A stretch of 64,000 nucleotides of DNA from Peptostreptococcus anaerobius VPI 4330 = DSM 2949 (GTDB lineage: Bacteria; Bacillota; Clostridia; Peptostreptococcales; Peptostreptococcaceae): the NCBI RefSeq assembly GCF_000381525.1, contig NZ_KB906606.1, forward strand, positions 71,210 to 135,209, given 5' to 3'. Numbering within the stretch: the stretch's first letter is position 1; each line of letters starts with the position of its first letter. Below are positions 26,245 through 36,781 of this stretch, one piece after another. The notes below the pieces were generated by a model, which was given only the letters and a program-made list of their open reading frames with translations, was not told the origin of the DNA and made no database searches. The translations under genes and the position numbers were made by a program.

Positions 26245-29200
26245 CTATGACTCTATCATCTTTTCAGCTTCATTTAGCCTAATACTTATTACAGATGATA
26301 CCCCTTTTTCCTGCATTGTAATACCATAAATATAGTCAGCAACCTCCATAGTCCCCCTCCTGTGTGTAACTGCAACAAACTGGGTACCTGAACTTAGGTC
26401 TTTTAAAAACGCTCCAAACCTATACACATTGACATCATCAAGTGGGGCCTCTATTTCATCAAGTATACAGAAAGGTGTCGGCTTTGATATCAGTATTGCA
26501 AATAGGATACAGATAGCTGTCATGGCCTTTTCTCCACCTGATAGTAGGGATAGGTTCTTCATCTTTTTGCCAGGAGGCTGGGCTGTAATCTCTATATCAC
26601 AAGAAAGTACATTTTCATAATCACTGATCTTTAGGTCAGCATTTCCACCTTCAAATAGACTCTTATATACCTTTTTAAAGTTGTCATTTATTATTTTAAA
26701 GCTATCAAGAAATTCCTTCTTCATCTTTTCTACTAGATCATCAATAAGTCCGTTTAGGGATTCTATTGACTCTTCTAGGTCTATCTTCTGACTTGAGTAA
26801 AACTCATGACGTTCCTTTATCTCTTCGTACTCATCTATTGAGTCTAGGTTAACATTTCCTAGGTTTTTGATAGACTTTTTAAGTTTCTCTATCTTTGCAA
26901 GGTCTACTTCTAGTTCCTGGTCCCTGTAGTCCATAGCATGAACATAGGTCAAGTCATACTTTTCATATAGATTTGTAAGTATGTTGTCACTTGCAACCCT
27001 AGCACGATCAAGTTTTGACTCATAGTTGAAGTTTTCTTCCCTATAATTGTTGTATGACCTATCCTTTTCCCTAGCAAGTCTTTTCTTTTCATCATATCCA
27101 ATCCTAAGGTCGTCTTTTTCCAACCTTTTTTCAACCATGGTCTGGGACATTTCTTCCAAGTTAGCTTCCATTTCAACGAGCTCTTTTTCATACTTTTCTA
27201 TCAGCTCGTCTAGGAAGTTTAGCTCATTTTCGTTTTCAGCTATGGAGTCTCCTAGTTTTTTCTGCCTGTCTTTGGATTCATCTATATCATTAGAGATTCT
27301 TGATATTTCTTCTATTAGGTTTTTAAAGGCTTCCTTTTCCCTTACTAGGTCTAGGTTCTTCTCGTTATATACCTTTACCACCTCACCAAATTCTAGGTTA
27401 GCCTTTTTGTGTTCAAGAACAAGGTCTTCTATATTTGATGTATTGTCCTTTGATTCAATGGATATGCTTTCAAGTGTATTTTGGCACTCATCATATATCT
27501 TTTTACTAGATTCAATAGAATCTCTTATTTTACTTGATTCTTCCTTGTATGATTCTATATTCTTTTTCTTATTAGACTTAGATTCAGTCAATATCTTCAA
27601 CTCTGTTTCAAGACCTATCCTTGACCTATCTTTGCCTAATTTTGAATTTCTAAGGACTTCTATCTCTTTTTCTAGGTCCTCTATATACTCATGAGATTCT
27701 CTTATTGTATTTTCAAGGTTCAATTTGTCCTTTTCCTTAGACTTTATTTCTAAGTCTAGTTCATTTATTATCCTCTTCCTGGACAATATATTACTATTGA
27801 CCTTTAGGGATCCACCTGTCAGAGCACCACCTGGATTTACTATATCTCCTTCAAGTGTGACTATCTTAAACCTATGGCCTGCTTCTCTAGCAAGGGCTAC
27901 TGCCCTGTCTATATCCTCTACAAGAACAACCCTACCAAGTAGGTTTTCAACTAGGCTTGTATACTCTTTGCTGTATTGGATAAGGTCTGAGCATATACCT
28001 ATGTAGTCTGTCTTATAGGTCCTATCAAATTTCAACTTATTTGACCTCATAACATTCATAGGCAAAAACGTAACCCTGCCTAAATTGTTCTTTTTAAGGT
28101 AGCTAATAGCTGTCTTTGCTGAGGCCTCATCTTCTACTACTACATTCTGTATTGCAGCACCAAGGGAAGCCTCTATGGCCTTTTCATATTTTTGAGGAAC
28201 ACTTACAAGTTCTCCAAAAGCACCTCTTATACCCTTGATATTCTTGTTTTTAAGGACCTCTTTTACACCCCTGTTAAATCCTTCGTGGTGGTTTTCCATA
28301 TCTACATATGTGTTGTGCTTACTCCTTAAACTTGCTATTGAGTAATTTAGGTCCTGCTGGCTCTTGGTCTTTGCCCTATAATCAGACTCTCTGTCTTTTA
28401 ACTCTAAAGACTTTTCAGATATAGTCTTTGTTATCTTGTCTAGGTCTTTAGATAGGTCTTCAAGCTCTAGATTCTTTGAATCAATGTCCTTGTCATCTAG
28501 TCCTATTTCCTTGTTTAGGTCATCTATTTGGATGCCTATATCCTCAAGCCTAGCCTTCATATTATCAATATTAGCACCAACCCTTGCAAAATCCTGAGAT
28601 ATATTTTCTCTTTTTTCTAACAAGGATATTGATGTTGACTTGTTATCATTTATCTTATTATCAAGGTCTTCTAGCACCTTTTCTAGCCTGATTTTCTGAT
28701 TGAAGATATCTTCCATAGATTCTTCTATAGACTCTATTTCGTATGACTTTTCATCAGCCCTCTTGTGGACCTTGTCAAGCTCTATATTATCTACTTCTAT
28801 TTTTTTATCAGCGAGCTTAATTTCATTTTTCTTTCTTTCAATCTCACCCTCTTGGAATTTGACCTTTTCCTTAGACACCTGAATTTCTGACTTCTTATAT
28901 GAAATTTTTGTTTTCATATCTATGTTGTCTTCACCCATCTTGTCTAACAAGATTTCTAATTCGTCAATCTCCTTAGATAGAGAAACTAGGTCTTCTTCAA
29001 GATCAAATTTTTCCTGACCCAAGATTTCCATCTCTTTTGATATCTCCTGGATCTTAGCTGTATATTGGCTGATTTCTTCTTCTAGTCCCTTGTTTTTGTT
29101 TATAAAGTCATTTATTTCAAGAATTTTTAATTCATCTCTTAGGACTATGTACTTTTTGGCCTTTACCTGCTGTCTCTCAAGAGGTTTCAACTGCTTGTCC

Positions 29201-29793
29201 ACCTCTTCAAATATATCATTTATCCTTTCTAGATTTTCACTAGATTTTTTAAGGTTTCTCTCTGCTTCATTCTTTTTATATCTATACTTGGCTATACCGC
29301 AAGCCTCATCAAATATCTTTCTCCTATTGGCAGGATTGTTGCTTAGTATATCTTCAACCTTACCCTGTTCTATAATAGAGTAGCCATCCTTGCCTATGCC
29401 TGTGTCCATCAAAATTTCCCTGATGTCCTTTAGTCTACATGATTTACCATTTATATAAAAATTAGACTCACCAGTCCTGTAGGCCTTTCTTTTGATGACC
29501 AATTCGTTTGAATCTATGTCTATTTCACCGTTAGAATTATCTAGGGTGATAGCAACTTCACAATAATTCATGGCCTTCTTGGAATCAGTACCTGAAAAGA
29601 TCACGTCTTCCATTTTTTCACCACGAAGACTCTTGATACTCTGCTCACCTAGGACCCACCTTACAGCATCGGATATATTACTCTTACCACTGCCATTAGG
29701 ACCTACTATTGCCGTAACACCCTTATCAAAGAATATATCTGTTTTCATTGGAAAGGACTTAAACCCCTTCAACTCAAGCTTCTTTAAATACAT
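26245..29793 (-). CDS. smc: Chromosome segregation protein SMC
   Basis: SMC is the condensin ATPase that folds and segregates the chromosome with ScpA and ScpB (not in the window). The product is 1182 residues from the ATG at 29793 (RBS AAAGGAG 5 bp upstream). Walker A GPNGSGKSN is at about residues 32-40, coiled coil at 165-500, the hinge at about 510-660, the returning coiled coil to 1010, and the C-terminal head with LSLLSGGEKAMTA and FCILDEIEAPLDD. The length is normal for Firmicutes. Confidence 0.98.
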   Translation of the reverse strand: MYLKKLELKGFKSFPMKTDIFFDKGVTAIVGPNGSGKSNISDAVRWVLGEQSIKSLRGEKMEDVIFSGTDSKKAMNYCEVAITLDNSNGEIDIDSNELVIKRKAYRTGESNFYINGKSCRLKDIREILMDTGIGKDGYSIIEQGKVEDILSNNPANRRKIFDEACGIAKYRYKKNEAERNLKKSSENLERINDIFEEVDKQLKPLERQQVKAKKYIVLRDELKILEINDFINKNKGLEEEISQYTAKIQEISKEMEILGQEKFDLEEDLVSLSKEIDELEILLDKMGEDNIDMKTKISYKKSEIQVSKEKVKFQEGEIERKKNEIKLADKKIEVDNIELDKVHKRADEKSYEIESIEESMEDIFNQKIRLEKVLEDLDNKINDNKSTSISLLEKRENISQDFARVGANIDNMKARLEDIGIQIDDLNKEIGLDDKDIDSKNLELEDLSKDLDKITKTISEKSLELKDRESDYRAKTKSQQDLNYSIASLRSKHNTYVDMENHHEGFNRGVKEVLKNKNIKGIRGAFGELVSVPQKYEKAIEASLGAAIQNVVVEDEASAKTAISYLKKNNLGRVTFLPMNVMRSNKLKFDRTYKTDYIGICSDLIQYSKEYTSLVENLLGRVVLVEDIDRAVALAREAGHRFKIVTLEGDIVNPGGALTGGSLKVNSNILSRKRIINELDLEIKSKEKDKLNLENTIRESHEYIEDLEKEIEVLRNSKLGKDRSRIGLETELKILTESKSNKKKNIESYKEESSKIRDSIESSKKIYDECQNTLESISIESKDNTSNIEDLVLEHKKANLEFGEVVKVYNEKNLDLVREKEAFKNLIEEISRISNDIDESKDRQKKLGDSIAENENELNFLDELIEKYEKELVEMEANLEEMSQTMVEKRLEKDDLRIGYDEKKRLAREKDRSYNNYREENFNYESKLDRARVASDNILTNLYEKYDLTYVHAMDYRDQELEVDLAKIEKLKKSIKNLGNVNLDSIDEYEEIKERHEFYSSQKIDLEESIESLNGLIDDLVEKMKKEFLDSFKIINDNFKKVYKSLFEGGNADLKISDYENVLSCDIEITAQPPGKKMKNLSLLSGGEKAMTAICILFAILISKPTPFCILDEIEAPLDDVNVYRFGAFLKDLSSGTQFVAVTHRRGTMEVADYIYGITMQEKGVSSVISIRLNEAEKMIES

Positions 29794-29807
29794 TCTATCT
29801 CCTTTCA

Positions 29808-30950
29808 CTAGCCCAACTGGTATAGTTTTGCTAGCCTAATATACAAATCTTTATAGGTAATCCTATCAACTAATTTACCATCTATCATCACTACTAATTC
29901 ATCTACTAGGTTCTTGTCTGCCATAATCTTAAACCTAGTCATATATTTAGTGTTTATATATTCTCTATTTGATCTCTTATCTCCTACTATCATGGATATG
30001 TCCCTAGGGTTAGCCTTGATAAGCAGGTCTTTTTTGTCTATTTTAACATAGCCATTTTCAAAACTCTTACAATTATCACCCTTACTAGGATCGTACCCCT
30101 CTTCTTCATATCTTCTAGATATGACATCATCTAAATAATCCCTGACCATCCTTGAACGAACCAGTTCTCTAAATGCTGGATGGTATGGCCCTGCCAGTAC
30201 ATCTAGACCAAGCTGTATATCCTCAGTTGCCTGTAATCCTACCCTTATAACTCCAATATCATTTAGGTAGAATATCACCATCAATCTCTTGGTAATATCT
30301 ATACATTCTTCTATAGTAAATGGTCTATACCTTCCTGATTTTAACTCTTCTTCAAGACCCGTCTCCTTGATAACCAAGGTAGGATAGATCCTGACAAAAT
30401 CTGGCTTAATATCAACAAAGTCCCTAGCAGTGCTTATACACCTGTCCTTTGAATCTCCTGGAAGACCTAGCATCATCTGTAGGCCTAGCTTAAAGCCTGC
30501 AACCTTTATCATCTTGGCACTTGTAAATACCACATCCCTATGGTGGCCTCTGATACTCTTGACAAGTACATCCTCATTCATAGACTGAACACCCAACTCA
30601 ATTATAGTGACACCATACTCTTTTAGTAGGTCAAGTTCCTTGTCATCTATACAGTCTGGTCGTGTAGAAAGTCTTATGTCATCTATCTTGCCCATATCCT
30701 TGAAGTCTTTGGCAACTGACAACAATTTTCTTTGTATGTCTGTATCTATTGCTGTAAAACTTCCACCAAAAAATGCTATCTCAACCTCAGCATCATCTGG
30801 TATAGTCTTTAGACTCTCGATAATTATATCCCTTGCATCCTCATCTGTCATAGAGGTAGACAGACCTGTTATCTTCTTCTGATTACAGAAGATACAGTCA
30901 TGGGGACAGCCTTGGTGGGGTACAAATATGGGTATTATCTTTTTCTTCAT
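29808..30950 (-). CDS. Elp3-like radical SAM protein without GNAT domain
   Basis: The 380-residue protein has the radical SAM cluster motif CPHDCIFCNQKK (CX3CX2C) near residue 16, the GGSFTA and LSTRPD motifs typical of the Elp3 class, and GVQSMNEDVL. The C-terminal acetyltransferase domain of true Elp3 is absent. Members of this COG1243 group are often found between rnc and smc in Clostridia, as here; their substrate is unknown, with tRNA modification a reasonable guess. Its start overlaps the rnc stop (TAATG). Confidence 0.85.
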   Translation of the reverse strand: MKKKIIPIFVPHQGCPHDCIFCNQKKITGLSTSMTDEDARDIIIESLKTIPDDAEVEIAFFGGSFTAIDTDIQRKLLSVAKDFKDMGKIDDIRLSTRPDCIDDKELDLLKEYGVTIIELGVQSMNEDVLVKSIRGHHRDVVFTSAKMIKVAGFKLGLQMMLGLPGDSKDRCISTARDFVDIKPDFVRIYPTLVIKETGLEEELKSGRYRPFTIEECIDITKRLMVIFYLNDIGVIRVGLQATEDIQLGLDVLAGPYHPAFRELVRSRMVRDYLDDVISRRYEEEGYDPSKGDNCKSFENGYVKIDKKDLLIKANPRDISMIVGDKRSNREYINTKYMTRFKIMADKNLVDELVVMIDGKLVDRITYKDLYIRLAKLYQLG

Positions 30951-31660
30951 TATATATCTTCTCCCATATTTTCTAGGGCGTTTTTAGCAGCTTCTTTTTC
31001 TGCATCCTTCTTGTTCTTGCCTAGACCAAAGCCAAGTACCTTATTGCCTGACCTTACTTCCATCTCAAATACCTTATCATGGTCAGGTCCCTTTTCCTGG
31101 ACCAACCTATAAGAAATCCTTCCATTTTTACTCTGGATTACTTCCTGTAATATAGTCTTATAGTCTCTGAAGATATTGCCATCAATAGTCTTTGCTATTA
31201 CATCTCTTAGATTATACATGATAAATTCTTTTGCCTTATCTAAACCACCATCTATATAAATTGCAGCTATAACTGCTTCAGTCGCATCTGCTAATATTGA
31301 ATCTCTGTCGCTACCACCTGATTGTCTTTCTCCATTACCAAGCAATAAGTACTCACCAAGGTTCAACTTTCTAGCTACAACACTAAGGGATTCTTCACAA
31401 ACCACATTTGCCCTAAACTTCGTCAACTGACCTTCTGGCAAATCTGTTCTAACACTGAATAAATAATCACTCACAACTAAACCTAGTACAGAGTCACCCA
31501 AAAATTCAAGTCTTTCATTGTATTTGTATTCCTTGTGCTCATTTGCAAAAGAAGAATGTGTAAGAGCTACCTGTATATTTTCCTTGTCATTAAAAACATA
31601 GCCTATCTTCTTTTCAAAAGAGCTGATTTTTTCTCTTATTTGACCCTTTAGGGACGCCAT
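30950..31660 (-). CDS. rnc: Ribonuclease III
   Basis: RNase III cuts double-stranded RNA in rRNA and mRNA processing. The product is 236 residues from the ATG at 31660 (AGGAG 8 bp upstream); a GTG three codons earlier is less likely. The catalytic domain has the signature NERLEFLGDSVLGLVVSDYL and the second acidic site DSILADATEAVIAAIY; a dsRNA-binding domain fills the last 75 residues (KTILQEVIQ ... KKDAEKEAAKNAL). Confidence 0.97.
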   Translation of the reverse strand: MASLKGQIREKISSFEKKIGYVFNDKENIQVALTHSSFANEHKEYKYNERLEFLGDSVLGLVVSDYLFSVRTDLPEGQLTKFRANVVCEESLSVVARKLNLGEYLLLGNGERQSGGSDRDSILADATEAVIAAIYIDGGLDKAKEFIMYNLRDVIAKTIDGNIFRDYKTILQEVIQSKNGRISYRLVQEKGPDHDKVFEMEVRSGNKVLGFGLGKNKKDAEKEAAKNALENMGEDI

Positions 31661-31700
31661 TTCTACCACTCCTTGTATATTTTATTTCATTTTGTATAAT

Positions 31701-31735
31701 CAAAAATACCTGTAAGTAAATTACAGGTATTTTAA
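31701..31735. terminator. Terminator after efp
   Basis: A perfect 13-bp stem AAAATACCTGTAA/TTACAGGTATTTT (31703-31715/31721-31733) lies 8 bp past the efp stop codon, between efp and rnc. It should limit read-through into rnc. Confidence 0.85.
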
Positions 31736-31740
31736 TTCGA

Positions 31741-32304
31741 TTACTGGTTAACTCTTGATAAGTATTCACTTGTTCTAGTGTCTATCTTTACCTTATCTCC
31801 AACGTTAATAAATAATGGTACCTGTATTACTGCACCTGTTTCAACAGTTGCCGCCTTAGTAACATTACTTGCTGTATCTCCCTTGATACCTGGCTCTGTG
31901 TCAACTATTTCTAACTCAACAAAGTTTGGACCTTCTACCTGGAATGGTGATCCCTGATAGAATCTTATAGTTGCTACTTCATTTTCCTTTAAGAACTTGA
32001 TAGCATCTTCTACCTGCTCATAGTTAAGAGGTATCTGATCATATGTTTCTTCATCCATGAAGTAATATAATTCTCCATCATTGTATAGATACTGCATCTG
32101 CTTTGTTTCTATGTTTGCTTTAGGGAATTTATCACTAGGGTTGAAGGCTTCTTCTCTTATTGCACCTGTTATCAAATTCTTGTACTTAGTTCTAACAAAG
32201 GCTGCTCCCTTTCCTGGCTTAACGTGCTGGAAATCTACAACTAAGCAAGGCTGTCCGTCCTTTTCGAAAGTTACGCCCTTTCTAAAATCACTTGCTGTTA
32301 CCAT
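31741..32304 (-). CDS. efp: Elongation factor P
   Basis: EF-P rescues ribosomes stalled at polyproline. The 187-residue product has three beta-barrel domains; the tip loop reads [12 protein letters not shown] with the lysine that is modified in some species. The last domain ends [17 protein letters not shown], the usual C terminus. It has its own promoter (32346-32374) and terminator. Confidence 0.97.
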   Translation of the reverse strand: MVTASDFRKGVTFEKDGQPCLVVDFQHVKPGKGAAFVRTKYKNLITGAIREEAFNPSDKFPKANIETKQMQYLYNDGELYYFMDEETYDQIPLNYEQVEDAIKFLKENEVATIRFYQGSPFQVEGPNFVELEIVDTEPGIKGDTASNVTKAATVETGAVIQVPLFINVGDKVKIDTRTSEYLSRVNQ

Positions 32305-32345
32305 CTCTTACCCTCCAAAATTAATTATAAATGTTTATCCAATTA

Positions 32346-32374
32346 ATTATACCACTTAAGTATTGAATTGTCTA
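32346..32374 (-). promoter_or_regulatory. Promoter of efp
   Basis: TAGACA (32369-32374), 17-bp spacer, TATAAT (32346-32351), minus strand, about 40 bp before the efp start. Confidence 0.7.
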
Positions 32375-32423
32375 GGATTTGAGGGATTATTAATAAGGTA
32401 TTCGTCTATTAAAGTTATATCTT

Positions 32424-33776
32424 TTATCTTAAAGATCTAACTCTAAACCCATTAAGTCCACTCAAACTATTTGAAATTCTATTTTCAACTTTACATGCTG
32501 CTGTATTTGTAAAATATGGTTTATAGCACGCTCCTATAATGTAGAGCTTTTTACCTTTTTTCTCTACGATTCTAAATAGGTGTGCCCTGTCTCTATACCC
32601 TAATTCCCTATATCCTCTCTCATCGAAAACAGCATATTCGCTAATTTCTTCATTTCCATCTTTTTTCGAATAAAACACTAAATTATTGTATGAATTTATT
32701 TTATAAGATAAGTACTTATCAAAAGTATTTTTATCCAACGACATCTGACATATACCCCTTGGCCAATTGATTACCACTTTTTTAGATACAGGCCTTGTCT
32801 GTGGCTTTGGTTGTGGCTGTGGCTGTGGTTTTGGCTGTGGTTTAATCAATTTTCCTGTTATAGTCACCTGCTCGATTTCCTTTGATATTGTATTATAACC
32901 ACCAACTATTACAACATTTGAGAACTTGTTCAAGTAGCCTAATATACCTATCTTCATATGCTTTGGTGGAGTAATAAGCAATGGTGCATTATTCTTTATC
33001 ATTAGACCTGTAGATGTAAGTGCATCTGGGAATGATTCTCCACTCGCAAGTATTGCTGTTTCTAGGCCACCCTTGAATCTCTCTGCTACTAATGTTGATG
33101 TCTCATACCTATCCTTTCCAGCTATCCTGTTTACTGGTACGCCAGCAAAAGGTAGCGAACTAACTCCACCTATTACAGTAACTTTCATATCTGTTTTTGG
33201 AATATAGTCTCCCCTACTCAATACCATAATGGCACCCCTATTGTATAAGTATGAGTTGGCAGATAGGGCATCAGGGAAGTTTTTTCCATCCGTAACAACC
33301 ATTTCATCGTATTTTATACCCTTGGCTTCTCCTAGTTCCTTAGTCTTGTTAGCAATTATCCTCGATGTCTCATATCTATCTATACCACCTAATCTTTCTG
33401 GATTAAAGTCACCAATACCTTCTAGGACACTATCTGAAATAGATGATGTACCACCTAAAACAAATACTTTTTTAACACCTAGTCTTCTCATCTCGTCGAC
33501 AACACCTTTACTTACCTGATTTTTCTTAGTTAGTAGTATAGGTGCCTGAATCGTAAGAGCCAACTGACCACCTGATAGAGAATCTGGATAATCCCCTTCT
33601 GTAGCAAGTATTGCATATTCAGATGTATCAAATGATTCTTTAGATATTTTTACACTTGTCTCTTCTCGGTTTCCTCCAGCTATTCGATCAACCCTCTTGT
33701 TTGTATCCGCATATGCAGGTACAAGCATGAATATCGAAAGCACAACCGCAAAAATTTTAGATAATAATTTTTTCAT
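32424..33776 (-). CDS. Secreted CWB2 protein with Pro/Gln linker and novel C-terminal domain
   Basis: The product is 450 residues from the ATG at 33776, chosen for AAGGAG 6 bp upstream. A signal peptide (1-24, ending PAYA) is followed by three CWB2 repeats at about residues 30-310 (RIAGGNREETSVKIS, RLGGIDRYETSRIIA, RIAGKDRYETSTLVA, each with an IVGG- or VLGG-type end). A linker of alternating Pro with Lys or Gln (about 318-333) leads to a C-terminal domain of about 110 residues that I do not recognise; it is rich in Tyr and Arg and has a few Cys. The CWB2 part should hold it to the wall. It follows the CWB2-CAP gene by 36 bp, probably in one operon. Confidence 0.9.
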   Translation of the reverse strand: MKKLLSKIFAVVLSIFMLVPAYADTNKRVDRIAGGNREETSVKISKESFDTSEYAILATEGDYPDSLSGGQLALTIQAPILLTKKNQVSKGVVDEMRRLGVKKVFVLGGTSSISDSVLEGIGDFNPERLGGIDRYETSRIIANKTKELGEAKGIKYDEMVVTDGKNFPDALSANSYLYNRGAIMVLSRGDYIPKTDMKVTVIGGVSSLPFAGVPVNRIAGKDRYETSTLVAERFKGGLETAILASGESFPDALTSTGLMIKNNAPLLITPPKHMKIGILGYLNKFSNVVIVGGYNTISKEIEQVTITGKLIKPQPKPQPQPQPKPQTRPVSKKVVINWPRGICQMSLDKNTFDKYLSYKINSYNNLVFYSKKDGNEEISEYAVFDERGYRELGYRDRAHLFRIVEKKGKKLYIIGACYKPYFTNTAACKVENRISNSLSGLNGFRVRSLR

Positions 33777-33812
33777 CGTAATCTCCTTAAAATTAATCAT
33801 AACAAATTATAA

Positions 33813-35366
33813 TTATTCACTGTAATAACCAGCAGGGTCAGTATCTTTTCCAAACCAAATATTTGAATATTCACCATCTATTCCTACGCCCATGGTAGTA
33901 AGCCCTGCCCAAGCGCCTTCGCCTACAATTACTGCATTATGTCCTGAAGAATGCTTCCACAATTCCAATGCTTCTTTAGGTCTAATAAATCCGCCTCCTG
34001 CTGAAATTTCATATCCATAACCTGTATATTCGCTTAGTTCAGATGGCTTACTCCACATCAATTCAGCATAGTGATGATCACCTGTATATATTACCCCCTT
34101 CCAAGGTCCATTATCTGACCAACCATGAAAATTACCACTGATTCCTCTTGAATCAGTTCTAGGCCTATAATTATTGTTTTGGTCCCATACATGTGATCTT
34201 GCAACTTTAGTCAAACTTTTTGAAATAGGTAGTCTAGCTAGTCCCTTTGACTCTCTGTAGTCATTAACCCTTTTTGCAAGTTCTCTTTCTCGGTCAGTCA
34301 GGTCATCTCTAAAAGTTTCCATATATTTATCATAAGAAAGTTTTTTTACTGGCAAATTATTGGTTTCTGACTCAATAATTAATCCACTTTCTTCAATTGG
34401 CTTTGGCTTTGGATTTTTGGATATTTTATCACTTACATTTGTTTTTTCATCTATTTTGTCATTTGATTTAAATACATCTTTTACCCTTCCACCTACCAAA
34501 TACACCTCAGACATCTTAGATAAATATTGTTTGTCATTATTATTTAGGCTTCCTTTTGATAAGACAACTGCAGTAGGTTTCTTGTCATTGCCTTGGTAAT
34601 TTCTAAATATAACATTAAGGGCTGCCATAGCATCCGGGAAATCTTCTCCGTAAACCATAGCTGCTGACTTTGGACTAAACATTGAATTTATTTTTTGGGA
34701 TGTTTCATACCTATTTTTACCAGCTATCCTATGTCCCATAGCATATTTAACAGAGTTTACACCACCAAAAGTACAGATACCTTCATACCTAGAATCTAAG
34801 ACATACTTGTTAGATCCATTAACTAACTTAAGTCCGTATCCATTTTCTCTCAAATATCCACTCGCTGCCAATGCATCTGGATAATTTCTTCCATCAGCAA
34901 TACCAAGCTTAGTAAAGTTACAATCATCAAGTATCAAACTATTGGTAATATACCTATTTGAACCACCATATCTCTTGACCATCTTAAACCTAGACCTAAT
35001 TTTGTTCTCCATTTGACTAGATATTGCCCCTGTACCTCCTACTATATAGGCATTATTGGCACCATTTATGTACTTATCTATATCAGTACTATTGTCAATT
35101 AGGATAAGTCTAGCATTTTTGTCAAACACTAGGTTATATGCACTCAATGCATCTGAAAAATATTTTGAGTTTGCAAATACATAATTGCCCTGGATTTTAC
35201 CATAATCCTCAATCGATGAATCATCTGATAATTTTGCTGCTATTGCAGACGTCTCTGTTCTATTATTTCCCATAATATTCAGTATCCTGCTATCTGCCTT
35301 AGCTCCTGAGGATAAAGTAGAAAATAACATTGTTGCAGTTAAAACTAGTACCATTTGTTTTTTCAT
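33813..35366 (-). CDS. Secreted CWB2 protein with C-terminal CAP/SCP domain
   Basis: The 517-residue product has a signal peptide (1-24, ending AKA), three CWB2-type repeats in residues 28-300 (IMGNNRTETSAIAAKL, RYGGSNRYITNSL, RIAGKNRYETSQKI), a charged linker, and a CAP domain from about residue 360: ERELAKRVNDYRESKGLARL, then RSHVWDQN, HGWSDNGPW, WKHSSGHNAVIV and a closing SNIWFGKDTDPAGYY. CAP proteins are secreted cysteine-rich-family folds of varied function. The three wall-binding repeats should dock it on the cell surface. The RBS AAAGGAG precedes the ATG. Confidence 0.92.
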   Translation of the reverse strand: MKKQMVLVLTATMLFSTLSSGAKADSRILNIMGNNRTETSAIAAKLSDDSSIEDYGKIQGNYVFANSKYFSDALSAYNLVFDKNARLILIDNSTDIDKYINGANNAYIVGGTGAISSQMENKIRSRFKMVKRYGGSNRYITNSLILDDCNFTKLGIADGRNYPDALAASGYLRENGYGLKLVNGSNKYVLDSRYEGICTFGGVNSVKYAMGHRIAGKNRYETSQKINSMFSPKSAAMVYGEDFPDAMAALNVIFRNYQGNDKKPTAVVLSKGSLNNNDKQYLSKMSEVYLVGGRVKDVFKSNDKIDEKTNVSDKISKNPKPKPIEESGLIIESETNNLPVKKLSYDKYMETFRDDLTDRERELAKRVNDYRESKGLARLPISKSLTKVARSHVWDQNNNYRPRTDSRGISGNFHGWSDNGPWKGVIYTGDHHYAELMWSKPSELSEYTGYGYEISAGGGFIRPKEALELWKHSSGHNAVIVGEGAWAGLTTMGVGIDGEYSNIWFGKDTDPAGYYSE

Positions 35367-35606
35367 TCAAACTCTCCTTTCCTCTTAAAACACTTATATA
35401 AATTAATTTAATATTTTTATCACGCCCATATTTAAGTAACTTTGAAATATTTCACAAAATTTATGATATCGTTTTCTTAAAATAAAAATCAAGAGAATCA
35501 TCTCTCTTATTAATTATACAATACTAATATGAAAATTATTTGAAATAATACCACAAATAAAAAATATTTTCTGCTAATGCATATAAATTGAATGAATATT
35601 TTTCCA
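35367..35606. other. Gene-free AT-rich upstream region of the CWB2-CAP operon
   Basis: This presumably holds the promoter of the two CWB2 genes, but several weak boxes are possible and none stands out. No coding frame or structured RNA is seen. Confidence 0.4.
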
Positions 35607-35662
35607 TGAAAAACGACCTCCTAATCGTTATTTTTTATTAATAACTTTTAGGGGTCGATTTA
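35607..35662 (-). terminator. Terminator downstream of the PIG-L gene
   Basis: CGACCTCCTAA pairs with TTAGGGGTCG across an AT loop (one gap); on the minus strand it is followed by TTTTTC. It lies about 120 bp past the PIG-L stop codon. Confidence 0.6.
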
Positions 35663-35783
35663 AATCAAGATATTATATATACTTACAATTTGCATAAGAT
35701 TTCTACACACTAGTAACTCACTTTCAAGTTTGCAAAAAAGCTCTATAAACTAGTAACTAATTTACCTAGCAATTATATACTGA

Positions 35784-36539
35784 CTATCCTTCTTTCTTGT
35801 TATTTTGAATAATTATATATGATTTTTGACTACTATCATACACCAATGAGTCAAAACTCAAAAAGTCAGTCTTGTAACCTATACCTGCTCTTAGCATATC
35901 CGGATTAATATACTTATAAGCCTTACAAGCATCTTTTATTCTTGTATAGTCTTCCTCATTATTTACGCTATATACATTTAATATATTTTTACTGGCATCT
36001 ACATACTTTACCAAAAATGGTTTAAGATAAAACCTCAAATCTCCTATCTTATCTTCTTTCCAAAGTTCATATAGGGTCTGCCCATTTGCTCTATGCATAA
36101 AATGATCATCGTATTTATAGGAGTGAGTTATATGTGTAACGCTTTTGTATTTCTTTTCAATCTCCAAGGCAAATTTTCTTTCAAGTTTGAAGTCAGTTCT
36201 CCAGTCGCCTCTTTCCTTGTATATAAAAAATATATTTTCTTTCGGTATGCCTAGATGATGACAGGACTCCATAAATTCTCTATTTCTATATTCCGCCTTC
36301 TGTCTCTGAGTCATGTTTTTAAACTCATTCTTTTTAAATATCTTGTGACCAGTTCCAGATGACACTAAGGCTATCAAAACGTGATCTGATCCTCTAGCTC
36401 TTATTGCATACCTTATTGCACTTCCTGCCCATAAGACTTCGTCATCTTGATGCTGAGGATAAAAAATAACATAATCCTTATAAGATATCAATGCAGAAAA
36501 CACAAGTATCTTCTTCTTAATGTAATTATTTTTTTTCAT
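35784..36539 (-). CDS. PIG-L family deacetylase
   Basis: The 251-residue product has the metal-binding motif of PIG-L/LmbE zinc deacetylases as HQDDE (residues 30-34; usual form HPDDE) in YPQHQDDEVLWAG, and the second motif region DDHFMHRANG near residue 150. Relatives remove N-acetyl groups from sugars such as GlcNAc conjugates. The N-terminal hydrophobic stretch (residues 10-20) is weak and may be a signal or simply the first strand. It lies between two wall-protein loci, so a role in surface glycan metabolism is plausible but unproven. Confidence 0.82.
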   Translation of the reverse strand: MKKNNYIKKKILVFSALISYKDYVIFYPQHQDDEVLWAGSAIRYAIRARGSDHVLIALVSSGTGHKIFKKNEFKNMTQRQKAEYRNREFMESCHHLGIPKENIFFIYKERGDWRTDFKLERKFALEIEKKYKSVTHITHSYKYDDHFMHRANGQTLYELWKEDKIGDLRFYLKPFLVKYVDASKNILNVYSVNNEEDYTRIKDACKAYKYINPDMLRAGIGYKTDFLSFDSLVYDSSQKSYIIIQNNKKEG

Positions 36540-36781
36540 CTTTACATCCTCATTTGTTAAATATAAAAATCCTCAATCTAAATTTAACATCAAAACCTGT
36601 GTTTTAGCTTTAATTTTTCATTTTATAATATGTGTTGAAAAAAATTCTAAATCAATATATAGAATTGTATTTTTATTAAATTTTTTATGAATATATATAA
36701 TATTTTAGTAGACAAAATTAATTTTAAATGATAATATATATTTGAAAATAATTTTTATTTCTATAAGGGTGGGGATTTATT

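Noticed and set aside
32424-33776. Proline-rich stretch as a sign of an LPXTG-type wall anchor
   Set aside because: The Pro/Lys/Gln stretch is an internal linker; no sorting motif or C-terminal hydrophobic segment follows.
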